Of a stretch of 64,000 bases of DNA, positions 19,384 to 28,591 are shown in pieces. The DNA comes from Candidatus Aminicenantota bacterium. GTDB taxonomy: Bacteria; Acidobacteriota; Aminicenantia; Aminicenantales; Saccharicenantaceae. The translations under genes and the position numbers were made by a program. The stretch's first letter is position 1; every line of letters starts with the position of its first letter. The stretch is taken from positions 62,001 to 126,000 of the forward strand of contig JAPKZD010000010.1 in the NCBI GenBank assembly GCA_026393975.1, in the 5' to 3' direction. The notes below the pieces were generated by a model. That model did not search any database, was not told the DNA's origin, and was given only the letters and a program-made list of their open reading frames with translations.

Positions 19384-20055
19384 ATGCGCCTCCTGATCGT
19401 CGAAGACAACCGTGCTCTCCTCAAGAGCCTCAGGAAGGGACTCCAGGAAGAGGGCTTCACGGTGGACGCCGCCGACGACGGGGAAGAGGGCTTGTTCCTG
19501 GCCGAGCACAACGAATACGACGTCGTCATCCTGGACTTGTTGCTGCCGAAGCTCGACGGTCTGAAGCTCCTTCAGGCCCTGCGGCGCGCCGACATTCAAA
19601 CTCACGTCCTCGTCCTGACGGCACTCGACGCCGTCGACGAAACGGTCCGCGGGTTGAACACGGGCGCCGACGATTACATGACCAAGCCGTTCCGTTTCGA
19701 GGAGCTCTTAGCCCGGGTCCGGGCCCTGCTCCGCCGGAAGTACCAGAAAAAAGACCCGCGTCTCGTCGTCGCCGATCTGGAGATCGACACGGTCGCCCGC
19801 AACGTCCGGCGCCGCGGAAAGGACGTTCCCCTGCGGCCAAAGGAATATGCCCTGCTCGAATTCCTCGCCCATCACGCCGGAGAGGTTGTCCCGCGGTCGA
19901 TGATCTGGGAACACCTCTACGACTGGCAGGACGAATCGATCAGCAACACCATAGACGTCTTTATCAGCCGGCTGCGCAAGAAAATCGACCGGCCGGGTCT
20001 GCCGCCCCTGATCCACACGGTGCGCGGCGCCGGCTACCAGTTGAAGGGTGGATGA
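19384..20055 (+). CDS. OmpR/PhoB-family response regulator
   Basis: MRLLIVEDNRALLKSLRKGL receiver, VILDLLLPKLDGL phospho-Asp, C-terminal winged helix. Confidence 0.95.
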   Translation: MRLLIVEDNRALLKSLRKGLQEEGFTVDAADDGEEGLFLAEHNEYDVVILDLLLPKLDGLKLLQALRRADIQTHVLVLTALDAVDETVRGLNTGADDYMTKPFRFEELLARVRALLRRKYQKKDPRLVVADLEIDTVARNVRRRGKDVPLRPKEYALLEFLAHHAGEVVPRSMIWEHLYDWQDESISNTIDVFISRLRKKIDRPGLPPLIHTVRGAGYQLKGG

Positions 20056-20056
20056 C

Positions 20057-21466
20057 ATGCGTTCGCTCCGGCTGAAATTGATCTTGGGCTCTCTCTTCGT
20101 CCTCGGGACGGTCATCATCAGCTTTGGCCTGTTCGTCTATTTCGCCAAAAGCCGCGCCCTCCTGTCCGTTATGGACGGCCGGCTCGCGGCGGGCGTGAAG
20201 GCGCTGGCCAGTCACGTTGAACGGGATTCTGGACGGCTCATCTTCGCGCCCGCCGAGGATTATGACATCCGCGGGGAGCTGCCCCCGGCCTACCGGATCA
20301 TCGACGAGCAGGGCCGGGAGATCGCGCGGTCGGCCGCAGGATCTTCCCCGGCTTGGCCCGTGGAGCGGCCGGTGGAAGGACGTTCCCTTTTGGCAACGAT
20401 GGGAACGGGAAAGGACGGCCGCTGGCGTGTCGTGACATTTTCCTCACGCATCTCCGGCGAACAGGACCGCGCCGAAGAGAACGAGCCGAGCATGACGCCG
20501 GCCGCCGTGGTCACGATCCAGTGCGCGACACCGCTCGGGCCGATCAGCCACGAGCTCAGGGAGTTCGTCTCCCAGCTGGCCGTCCTGGCCCTGGCCGCCT
20601 TCCTCATCGCCGGCGGCGGCAGTTTCCTGCTGGCCGGGCGGGCCCTCCGGCCGATCCGGCGCATCAATGAGGCGCTGGCCAACGTTTCCGAAACCCGGCT
20701 CGACGAACGGCTCGACCCCCGTCCGTTCGACAAGGAGCTCCATCCGCTCATCGGCCAGCTGAACGCGGCCTTGGACCGGCTCGAAGAGGCCTTCCGGAGA
20801 GAGCGGCAGTTCACGGCCGACGTTTCCCATGAGCTGCGGACACCGGTGGCCGGGATCCTCAGCACCATCGAGGTCCTGCTCCGGAAAGAACGCTCCGAAA
20901 AAGAGCTCAGAGAGGCCCACGAGGACAACCTCGAAATCGGCCGCTCCATGCAGTCCATGATCGAGCGGCTGCTCCTTCTCGCCCGCATGGACGCGGGGAA
21001 GGCGAGTCCGCGAAGGCAGTCCACCCCGCTCGCGGCCCTCGTCGGCGAGATCCTGGCCGCGGCCGGGCCAGAGGCTCAGAAACGGAATCTCCGGCTGAGC
21101 CAAGACGTCGATGCCGCGCTGCGGGCCGATATCGACCCCGACCAGATGAAAATCGTTCTGGCAAATCTCGTCGACAACGCCGTCCGCTACAACCGTCCGG
21201 ATGGGAGCGTCACTGTCGGGGCCCGAAGGTCCCCCGAAGGGCTCGTCGTGGAGGTCAGGGATTCGGGGATGGGCATCCCGGCGGACCAGCTTCCCTTGGT
21301 CTTCGACCGATTCCACCGCGTCGACTCTTCGCGTTCCGAGGAGACGGGAGGATGCGGGCTGGGCTTATCCATCGCCCGGAAGATCGTCGAAGCTCACGGC
21401 GGGCGGATCTTGGCCTCGAGCGGCCCGTCGGGGAGCGTTTTCTCCATCATTCTCCCGGAAGCCTGA
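20057..21466 (+). CDS. Sensor histidine kinase
   Basis: HAMP-like segment, FTADVSHELRTPVAGI H-box, DNAVRYNRPDGSV N-box, GCGLGLSIARKIVEAHGG G-box. Confidence 0.95.
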   Translation: MRSLRLKLILGSLFVLGTVIISFGLFVYFAKSRALLSVMDGRLAAGVKALASHVERDSGRLIFAPAEDYDIRGELPPAYRIIDEQGREIARSAAGSSPAWPVERPVEGRSLLATMGTGKDGRWRVVTFSSRISGEQDRAEENEPSMTPAAVVTIQCATPLGPISHELREFVSQLAVLALAAFLIAGGGSFLLAGRALRPIRRINEALANVSETRLDERLDPRPFDKELHPLIGQLNAALDRLEEAFRRERQFTADVSHELRTPVAGILSTIEVLLRKERSEKELREAHEDNLEIGRSMQSMIERLLLLARMDAGKASPRRQSTPLAALVGEILAAAGPEAQKRNLRLSQDVDAALRADIDPDQMKIVLANLVDNAVRYNRPDGSVTVGARRSPEGLVVEVRDSGMGIPADQLPLVFDRFHRVDSSRSEETGGCGLGLSIARKIVEAHGGRILASSGPSGSVFSIILPEA

Positions 21467-21478
21467 ACCCCCGCCCCC

Positions 21479-21496
21479 CGTTCATCATCCGTTCAT
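21479..21496 (+). promoter_or_regulatory. 11-bp-spaced direct repeat matching that upstream of the response regulator
   Basis: CGTTCATCATCCGTTCAT; followed by TATGCT at 21508. Confidence 0.55.
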
Positions 21497-21531
21497 GTGC
21501 GCAGAGTTATGCTGACCATGAGGAGATCTGC

Positions 21532-23709
21532 ATGACATTTCGGAACGCTCTCCGCACGCCGGCCGTTGCCCTGGCGGCGCTCCTGTTTGCCTCCGTGGCC
21601 GCCCCGGCTGGCGCCCAGACCAGCGTCCCCGACAAGCTCCAAGCCATGCGCGTCGAGACTCCCGTCAAGCTCGACGGTGTCCTGGATGAGAAAGTCTGGG
21701 CCAAGGCTCCGCATATCTCGAATTTCACCCAGCGCGAGCTAGCCGAGAACGCGCCGGCCACGGAGAGGACCGAAGTCGCGGTCCTTTACAACCGGACGGA
21801 GCTCACCATCGGCGTCTGGTGCTTCGATGACGAGCCGGACAAGATCGTCGCCCAAAAGATGAAGTGGGACTTCGAGTACGGCGTGGAGGATAATTTCCTC
21901 TTCGTCCTCGACACCTATGCGGATAAACGGAATGCCTATCTCTTCGCTACGAACCCCAACGGCGCCCAGTACGACGCCCTCGTCGTCGATAACAGCCGAA
22001 GGACCAACGTCGACTGGAACGGGGTGTGGTATGTCGCCGCCAAGCGGACGAGCGAGGGCTGGTTCGCCGAGATCAAGATCCCTTTTTCGACGCTCAAGTT
22101 CAGCGCGGCGGAGGGGCAGACTTGGGGGATCAACTTCGAGCGCAACATCCGGCGCAAGCGCGAACAGGTCCTCTGGCAAGGATGGTCGCGCGACGCCTCG
22201 ATCGTCCAGGTCAACCGGGCAGGATCTCTCGCCGGGCTCAAAAACCTGACCCGGATGAAAGTCTTCGAGTTCAGGCCCTACGCCCTGGCCGGGGTGGAAA
22301 AGGAGAGCGGCACGCCCGGAAAGACGGTGGGCGACCTGGGGTTGGATTGGAGCTACCTCGTCAACCCGACGGTCAAGATGGACTTCACCGTCAACCCTGA
22401 CTTCGCTCAGGTCGAATCGGACAACCTGATCGTCAACTTGACCAGGTTCTCCGTCCGTCTCCCGGAAAAGCGGCAATTCTTCCTCGAGGCCCAGAACTTC
22501 TTTGACTTTCCCCTCGGCGGGGCCCGGGCCTTCTACAGCCGTCGGATCGGCATCTTTGAGGAACAGCTTACGCCCATTCTCGGCGGCGCCCGTTTTCTGG
22601 GGAAAATGGGTCCGTCGACGCTCGGCGTCATGGTCCTTCAAACCCAAAGAACGGACGTCTCGGCCGCAACGAATTTCTCCCTGGTCCGATGGAAGCAGGA
22701 CATCCTGGAGCAATCCTCGGTCGGCTTCCTGGCCGTCGGGTCGGTCCAGAACGGGCGTTTCAACGGAACGGGCGGCGTGGACGCGCTCTATTCCACGTCC
22801 AAGCTCTTCGGGAACAAGAACTTCCAGATCGGCGGGGCCTACGCCGCGACCTACACCTCGGACCGGGAGACAAAGTCCGGAAGCGCCCACCGCCTGTTTT
22901 TCAACTTTCCCAACGACCTGATGGAGATCAGCTCCTCTTGGGAGAGGGTCGGTCAGGATTTTAACCCCGAGGTTGGGTTCCTGAGCCGGACGAGCTACCA
23001 GCTCTATACCGCGAAATGGCGGATCAACCCCCGGCCGGGCTTTTTGCCATGGATCCAGAAGCTCCAATTCAAACCTCTCGATATCAATTATTATATCGAC
23101 GACCGGACACACCAGATGCAGTCCGTCTACATGGAGTTCCGGCCGCTGGCCGTGTTTTTTAAGAGCGGCGAGATGCTGGAGATCAACATCCAGCGCAACG
23201 CCGAAAACCTGACCGAGGATTTCGAGATCCGGCCGGGGACCATCGTTCCCGCCGGGCGCTACTGGACCAACCGCGGGGAGATCCAGTTCGATACGTTCGA
23301 CGGGCGCCCGCTCGTCTTCGGCGCCGGCGTCAATTGGGGAAAATTCTACGACGGGTCGAGCACGGAGTGGAGCGCTAACCTGACCTGGAAGCCGACCAAA
23401 TTTTATGGATTGGGACTGTCCTATCAACGCAACGACATCAGCCTCCCGCCGAGCGGGTTCGTCATCGACGAAATCGTGGGACGGATGAATTTTTCCTTGA
23501 CGCCGAAGCTGTTCGGCGCCGTCTTGGCCCAATGGAACAACGACGCGAACGAGCTCCTCTTCAACTTCCGCGTCACCTGGATCCCCAAGCCCGGGGCCAT
23601 CCTCTATTTCGTTTTCAATCAATTCGGTGATACCCTGGACCCCCGGCGATTGCGGATAAACAAGACCGTGGCCATGGTCAAGTTCGTCTGGTATTTCGGC
23701 ACGAAATAA
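21532..23709 (+). CDS. DUF5916-type outer-membrane protein with N-terminal carbohydrate-binding-like domain
   Basis: MRVETPVKLDGVLDEKVWAKAP...; NPDFAQVESDNLIVNLTRFSVRLPEKRQFFLE. Confidence 0.85.
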   Translation: MTFRNALRTPAVALAALLFASVAAPAGAQTSVPDKLQAMRVETPVKLDGVLDEKVWAKAPHISNFTQRELAENAPATERTEVAVLYNRTELTIGVWCFDDEPDKIVAQKMKWDFEYGVEDNFLFVLDTYADKRNAYLFATNPNGAQYDALVVDNSRRTNVDWNGVWYVAAKRTSEGWFAEIKIPFSTLKFSAAEGQTWGINFERNIRRKREQVLWQGWSRDASIVQVNRAGSLAGLKNLTRMKVFEFRPYALAGVEKESGTPGKTVGDLGLDWSYLVNPTVKMDFTVNPDFAQVESDNLIVNLTRFSVRLPEKRQFFLEAQNFFDFPLGGARAFYSRRIGIFEEQLTPILGGARFLGKMGPSTLGVMVLQTQRTDVSAATNFSLVRWKQDILEQSSVGFLAVGSVQNGRFNGTGGVDALYSTSKLFGNKNFQIGGAYAATYTSDRETKSGSAHRLFFNFPNDLMEISSSWERVGQDFNPEVGFLSRTSYQLYTAKWRINPRPGFLPWIQKLQFKPLDINYYIDDRTHQMQSVYMEFRPLAVFFKSGEMLEINIQRNAENLTEDFEIRPGTIVPAGRYWTNRGEIQFDTFDGRPLVFGAGVNWGKFYDGSSTEWSANLTWKPTKFYGLGLSYQRNDISLPPSGFVIDEIVGRMNFSLTPKLFGAVLAQWNNDANELLFNFRVTWIPKPGAILYFVFNQFGDTLDPRRLRINKTVAMVKFVWYFGTK

Positions 23710-23787
23710 CGCGGCCCGGCAAGGCCCGATGAGGGATAGATGCTATGGCAGAGGAAGAAAAGAAATCCGCAAGAAAGGAGTCGTCAA

Positions 23788-24408
23788 ATGAAGAATTTCG
23801 CTAAGGTTCTTGGTGCCGTCCTTGTCCTGGCCTTGCTCGTTCCGGTGATCGGAACCGCCCAGAGGCAGGAGAAGAAGGAAAGGAATGCCGCGAGCGACGC
23901 TAAAGCCCTGGCCGGCGCGGCCAAGGTCACGCTCGCCGCCGCGCTGGATAAGGCTCTCAAGGCCGCTCCCGGCACCGTTCTCTCAGGCGAGCTCGAGCAG
24001 GAAAAGAACATGCTCATCTTCACGTTCGATATCCTGCCCAAGCTCACGAGCGAAGAGATCACGGAGATCCACGTCGACGCCAAGACGGGCGCCGTCGTCA
24101 AGGCCGTGGAAGAGACCGAAAAGGAAGAGGTGGAGGGAAAGAAAGCAGAGGCGGCCGAAGGCGCCGAGGAACCGTCCATCGCGGACATGCAGTCCCTGGC
24201 CAAGACGGCCAAGGTGACGATGGCCGCGGCCCTGCAGACGGCCCTCAAGGCCGCCCCCGGAACGGCCCTCGCGGCCGAGCTCGAGAACGAGGCTGGCTTG
24301 CTCATTTTCAGCTTCGATATCCTGCCGTCCCCGTCCGCGACCGAGCTCAAGGAAGTCCACGTCGACGCCAAGACCGGACTTGTCATCAAGACCGAAATAG
24401 AAAAATAG
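23788..24408 (+). CDS. Secreted protein with two tandem PepSY-like repeats
   Basis: Two copies of AK(V)T(L/M)AAAL..ALKAAPGT.L..ELE.E...LIF(T/S)FDILP...EIHVDAKTG. Confidence 0.8.
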   Translation: MKNFAKVLGAVLVLALLVPVIGTAQRQEKKERNAASDAKALAGAAKVTLAAALDKALKAAPGTVLSGELEQEKNMLIFTFDILPKLTSEEITEIHVDAKTGAVVKAVEETEKEEVEGKKAEAAEGAEEPSIADMQSLAKTAKVTMAAALQTALKAAPGTALAAELENEAGLLIFSFDILPSPSATELKEVHVDAKTGLVIKTEIEK

Positions 24409-24432
24409 GCGCGTCCCGCCGCCGATCGTTTC

Positions 24433-24460
24433 TTGACACGGGCCACGGATTCCATAGAAT
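24433..24460 (+). promoter_or_regulatory. Sigma70-type promoter for the heptose operon
   Basis: TTGACA, N16, TAGAAT. Confidence 0.55.
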
Positions 24461-24476
24461 CGGAAAGAGGCGGAAT

Positions 24477-25892
24477 TTGAGGCACATCAGGGAAACGGAG
24501 CGGTCTGCGTCGGCCCGGCCTGGCCGGCCGGCCCCGGCCTCTGGACTTGGCGCCCGCGAGCCTCCGGGTTATTCGGACTGGCCGGGAGCGCGGAGACTCT
24601 ATAACAGGACCCAGAGGGCTCTGTTCGAGGAGGCGAGCCGGCTCACCGGACGTTTTCCACGAGCCGGCTCGCGCTTCCTCGAGTTGACCGTTCGGCCCCT
24701 GGCCGGCAGTCGGTTGCTGTCCGCGCTTCTCGCCCGTCGCAACCGGCGTGTGTTGCGGGGCCTGAGGTCCTGCCGCAGCTTCCTCGTCGTCCCCGCCATC
24801 CATATCGGCGATGCGGTCCTTTCCCAAGCGGCACTCGCCGCCGTGCGCGACTTCTTCCCGGACGCCCGCTTGGACTACATCGTCCATCCGACGGCTTTCC
24901 CCTTGATCGAAGGCAACGCCGAAGCGACACGGGTGCTCCCGTTCTTCGCCAAAGGGTCCTTTCCCTCCGCCGCCGACATCTCCGCCCTGCGGGATTTGAT
25001 CCGGGACGAACGGTACGACCTGGTCCTCAATTTCGGCCCTCATATCAATGACAGGGACATCGGCTTCCCCGGAACCGGACTGATCAATTTCATGTCGCAC
25101 GCGCCAGCCATGGTCAGGAACGAGCGACGGCCCGCCCTGATCAATCATTTCGCCTTCCAGACATACAAGTTCACCTTCGCCCTGCTGTCCCTCGTGGCCG
25201 CCCCTCGCCGCCCGGAAGGCTTCCCAGGTTTGCGTGTGAACGTTGGGGATGCGGCCGTGGAGGATGCCCAGCGGTTCGTCGCGGAGGCCGGCCTGCCGGC
25301 GGGGATACCGATCATCATGATCAACCCGGATGCGTCCTCCCCATTCACGCGCCTTCCCGAGAAGAAACTGGCCCGGCTGCTGGCGGCCATCGCGCGGCTG
25401 GACGCCGCGATCCTCGTAGGCGCCGGGCACACAGAGGCCGGCATAGGGGAGCGCGTCATCGCGACCCTGCCATCCTCCCTTCGATCGAAGACGATCCTCG
25501 TCCCGGCCAACCTGAGCCTCGAGGCCTATACGGCGCTCATCGACCTCTGCGACGTTTTTGTGACGGGGGATACGGGCCCGATGCATCTGGCCGCCGCCCG
25601 GAAATTTTCCCGGTCGGGACGGCACGACTTCCGCAACCAGACAGGCGTGCTGTCGATCTTCGGCGCCACGCCCGGGCGGATGTCCGGATACGATTCCTTC
25701 CGGCCGGGCTACCTGCCGGCGAATCAGGAGGCCCCGTCCTGGTCCTACACGGCCGGGAGCCCCTGCCGGAATATCACCTGCGTGAACAAGATCTTCAAGA
25801 CCTGCCGCGACGTCCGCTGCTTCGACGATATCGACATCGAGGCCTTGGTTGGACTGATCGAGGATTATCTGGAGAGCGCGGCCCGCCGATGA
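24477..25892 (+). CDS. Glycosyltransferase family 9 (heptosyltransferase-like)
   Basis: HIGDAVLSQAALAAVRDFFPDARLDYIVHP; VTGDTGPMHLAAA; start codon TTG uncertain. Confidence 0.85.
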   Translation: MRHIRETERSASARPGRPAPASGLGAREPPGYSDWPGARRLYNRTQRALFEEASRLTGRFPRAGSRFLELTVRPLAGSRLLSALLARRNRRVLRGLRSCRSFLVVPAIHIGDAVLSQAALAAVRDFFPDARLDYIVHPTAFPLIEGNAEATRVLPFFAKGSFPSAADISALRDLIRDERYDLVLNFGPHINDRDIGFPGTGLINFMSHAPAMVRNERRPALINHFAFQTYKFTFALLSLVAAPRRPEGFPGLRVNVGDAAVEDAQRFVAEAGLPAGIPIIMINPDASSPFTRLPEKKLARLLAAIARLDAAILVGAGHTEAGIGERVIATLPSSLRSKTILVPANLSLEAYTALIDLCDVFVTGDTGPMHLAAARKFSRSGRHDFRNQTGVLSIFGATPGRMSGYDSFRPGYLPANQEAPSWSYTAGSPCRNITCVNKIFKTCRDVRCFDDIDIEALVGLIEDYLESAARR

Positions 25893-26554
25893 AAAATCTC
25901 TATCTTTTTCTGCTGGCCGTCGGCTTGGGTTTCGTCGCGGCGATCCCCATCGGCGGCTCCCAGATCGAGGCGGCGAAAAGGGCCATCTACGGGCATCTGC
26001 GGGCCGCCTGGATGGTCGTCCTCGGCTCCGTTTCCTCGGACATCATGTACGGCGTCATCGCCCTCTTCGGGGTTGCTCCCTTCCTGGAAATTCCCTGGGC
26101 CATGGCCGTTTTCAGCGCCGTTGGGGCTGTCGTCCTCTGGGTCCTGGCCTACCTGGCGCTCCGCGAGAGCAAGAAGCCCCACCACCTGCGGTTGGACATG
26201 AACTCGCTGAAAAGCAAGCGCTGGGCCTACGTTGCGGGATTCTCCCTGGCGGTCACCAACCCGCCCATGATCCTCATCTGGCTCTACGGCGTGACACTGG
26301 CCAAGCACCTTGGCCTGGCCACTCCGTTCACGGCCCAGGCCAAGGCGATCTTCATCTCGGGTGGCGCGCTGGGGCTTGGAGCGTATCTGGCGGGGCTTTC
26401 GCTGGTGATGTATCGCATCAAGCACTTCATCCCCTTGAAGGCGATCGAGAAAGTCAATTATTGGCTGGGAATCGGCCTTTTTGTCTTGTCCTTCTTTTTC
26501 GTCTATAATTTTATCAGGATCATCTCTAAGCTGGGATCGGCGGTGAGGCTATGA
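25889..26554 (+). CDS. LysE-family transporter
   Basis: Multi-TM; AIPIGGSQIEAAKRAIYG..., NPPMILIWL; 4-bp overlap with upstream gene. Confidence 0.8.
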   Translation: MKNLYLFLLAVGLGFVAAIPIGGSQIEAAKRAIYGHLRAAWMVVLGSVSSDIMYGVIALFGVAPFLEIPWAMAVFSAVGAVVLWVLAYLALRESKKPHHLRLDMNSLKSKRWAYVAGFSLAVTNPPMILIWLYGVTLAKHLGLATPFTAQAKAIFISGGALGLGAYLAGLSLVMYRIKHFIPLKAIEKVNYWLGIGLFVLSFFFVYNFIRIISKLGSAVRL

Positions 26555-28032
26555 CAACCGTCTTCACGAACGGCTGCTTCGATGTGCTCCATCCGGGGCA
26601 CGTCGACCTGCTGGAGCGGGCCCGGAGCCTGGGCGACCGCCTGGTCGTGGGCTTGAACAGCGACGCTTCGGTCCGCGCCCTCAAAGGGCCTGGCCGACCG
26701 CTCGTTCCTCAGGAGGAGCGCGCCTTGATGCTGCGCTCGCTCCGCTCGGTCGACGAGGTCATCATTTTTGACGAACCGACGCCTGAGCGGCTCATCGAGG
26801 AGCTGTCGCCGGACGTCCTCGTCAAGGGCGGGGATTGGCCGGTCGACCGGATCGTCGGGGCCGCGGCCGTTCTCCGCCGGGGCGGCCGGGTGATCTCGCT
26901 TCCCTTCCGGCTGCCGTACTCCACAACCGGCCTCGTCGAGCGGATCACAGCGTCCTCTCATCCGTTCCCGGCGGCCGCCGTCCGTCCGGGTTCGCCGACG
27001 CCCGGGATCCTGGATTCTTTCCGGGGGAGGAGGGTCCTCGTCCTCGGCGATATCATGCTGGACCGCTACTGGTTCGGGACGGTGAACCGGATCTCGCCAG
27101 AAGCCCCCGTCCCCATCATCAAAAAACGCGGCAACGCGCTCGCTCCCGGCGGCTCCGCCAATGTCGCCGCCAACATCGCCTCTCTCGGAGGCGTCCCCAT
27201 TCTCGTCGGCACGATCGGGGGCGACGATGCCGGCCGCGAGCTGAGGGGCATCCTGGAAGAACGGGGGATCGGCCTGGAGCATCTGATCGTCGAAGCGGGC
27301 CGGCCCACGACCATCAAAACACGGATCATCGCCCAAAATCAGCAGGTCGTCAGGGTGGACGAAGAGGAGACCGCTCCGGCCGGTCCATCCATCCTGGCGC
27401 GAATAGCCGAGACGATCGGCGCTCTTCTCTCTTCCGTCGACATCCTGGTCATCTCCGATTACGCCAAAGGCTTGGTTCTTCCGGAACTGGCCGGTCAGGT
27501 CATCCGGATGGCCCATGACCGGGAGCGTCGCGTGATCGTCGATTCCAAGGCCGCGGACTATTCCTCCTTCAAGGGGGCATACCTGTTGACTCCCAATCGG
27601 ACGGAAGCGGCGGCGGCGGCCGGGGTCGCCCCCGACCGGCCCGACAGCGTTATCGTTGCCGGGACCCGGCTGCTCGAGGCCCTGGAGGTCGAGGCCGTGC
27701 TTATCACCCAGAGTGAAGAGGGCATGACGCTGTTCGAACGGGGTTGCGACCCGGTGATTTTTCCGACGCGGGCCCGGACCGTGTACGACGTGACCGGGGC
27801 CGGCGATACGGTGGTCGCGACGATCGGCCTGGCTCTGGCGGCGGGCGCGAGTCTCGCCGTCACGGTCGAGCTAGCCAACCTGGCCGCCGGGATCGCCGTG
27901 GAACACGTCGGGACGTCGGCCATCACCGGAGACCAGCTCCGCCGTGCGCTCCGGGACGGCCGTCTCCGGAAAGGGCCGACCCCAGAAGACCCCATCGCCA
28001 AGAAAGGCCTGATGCCGCGACAGAATGCCTAA
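26551..28032 (+). CDS. hldE: Bifunctional heptose adenylyltransferase / heptose-7-phosphate kinase, reversed domain order
   Basis: N-terminal TNGCFDVLHPGHVDLLERARSLGDRLVVGLNSD nucleotidyltransferase; C-terminal GDIMLDRYWFG..APGGSANVAANIASLGG..DVTGAGDTVVATIGLAL PfkB-type kinase. Confidence 0.9.
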   Translation: MTTVFTNGCFDVLHPGHVDLLERARSLGDRLVVGLNSDASVRALKGPGRPLVPQEERALMLRSLRSVDEVIIFDEPTPERLIEELSPDVLVKGGDWPVDRIVGAAAVLRRGGRVISLPFRLPYSTTGLVERITASSHPFPAAAVRPGSPTPGILDSFRGRRVLVLGDIMLDRYWFGTVNRISPEAPVPIIKKRGNALAPGGSANVAANIASLGGVPILVGTIGGDDAGRELRGILEERGIGLEHLIVEAGRPTTIKTRIIAQNQQVVRVDEEETAPAGPSILARIAETIGALLSSVDILVISDYAKGLVLPELAGQVIRMAHDRERRVIVDSKAADYSSFKGAYLLTPNRTEAAAAAGVAPDRPDSVIVAGTRLLEALEVEAVLITQSEEGMTLFERGCDPVIFPTRARTVYDVTGAGDTVVATIGLALAAGASLAVTVELANLAAGIAVEHVGTSAITGDQLRRALRDGRLRKGPTPEDPIAKKGLMPRQNA

Positions 28033-28591
28033 AGCCGCTGTTTTTCTCGACCGGGACGGGGTGATCAACAGGGATCGCTCTGACTACGTGAAATCCTGGG
28101 AGGAATTCGAGTTCCTGCCGGGCGTCCTGGAAGCGTTCCGCGTGCTGGCGTTGGGGCTGCATCAGGTCGTCGTCATCAGTAACCAGTCCTGCATTGGGCG
28201 GGGTCTCGTGGGCCGGGCGATGGTAGACGAGATCCACGCCTGCATGACGGAGGCCGTCCGCCGGAGCGGCGGGCGGATCGACGCCGTTTACTATTGCCCC
28301 CACCGTCCGGACGAGGACTGCCCGTGCCGCAAGCCCCGGCCCGGCTTGATTTTGAAGGCCGCCCGCGAACTCGACATCGACCTCGCCGCCTCCTGGCTCG
28401 TCGGCGATGACCTGAGGGATTTGGAGACCGCTAAGGCGGCGGGAGTCCGGCCCGTCCTGGTGCGCACGGGGCACGGCCGGGATCTCCCCGAAACCCGGCT
28501 GGCCCGAGTGTCCTATCCCTTTGACGTCTTCGAAGACCTCTTCGAGGCCGTGACGCGCCTCGGCGAAGGCCGCGTCTCCTCGAGGTCGTAG
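28025..28591 (+). CDS. gmhB: D-glycero-D-manno-heptose 1,7-bisphosphate phosphatase
   Basis: FLDRDGVINRDRSDYV; YYCPHRPDEDCPCRKPRPG; WLVGDDLRDLETAKAAGV. Confidence 0.92.
   Translation: MPKAAVFLDRDGVINRDRSDYVKSWEEFEFLPGVLEAFRVLALGLHQVVVISNQSCIGRGLVGRAMVDEIHACMTEAVRRSGGRIDAVYYCPHRPDEDCPCRKPRPGLILKAARELDIDLAASWLVGDDLRDLETAKAAGVRPVLVRTGHGRDLPETRLARVSYPFDVFEDLFEAVTRLGEGRVSSRS

Noticed and set aside
23744-23803. 19-codon ORF MAEEEKKSARKESSNEEFR overlapping the PepSY gene start
   Set aside because: No RBS and no similarity; probably chance in a purine-rich leader
24633-24670. Two copies of CGAGCCGGCTC in the GT9 gene
   Set aside because: Within coding sequence and short; expected in GC-rich DNA
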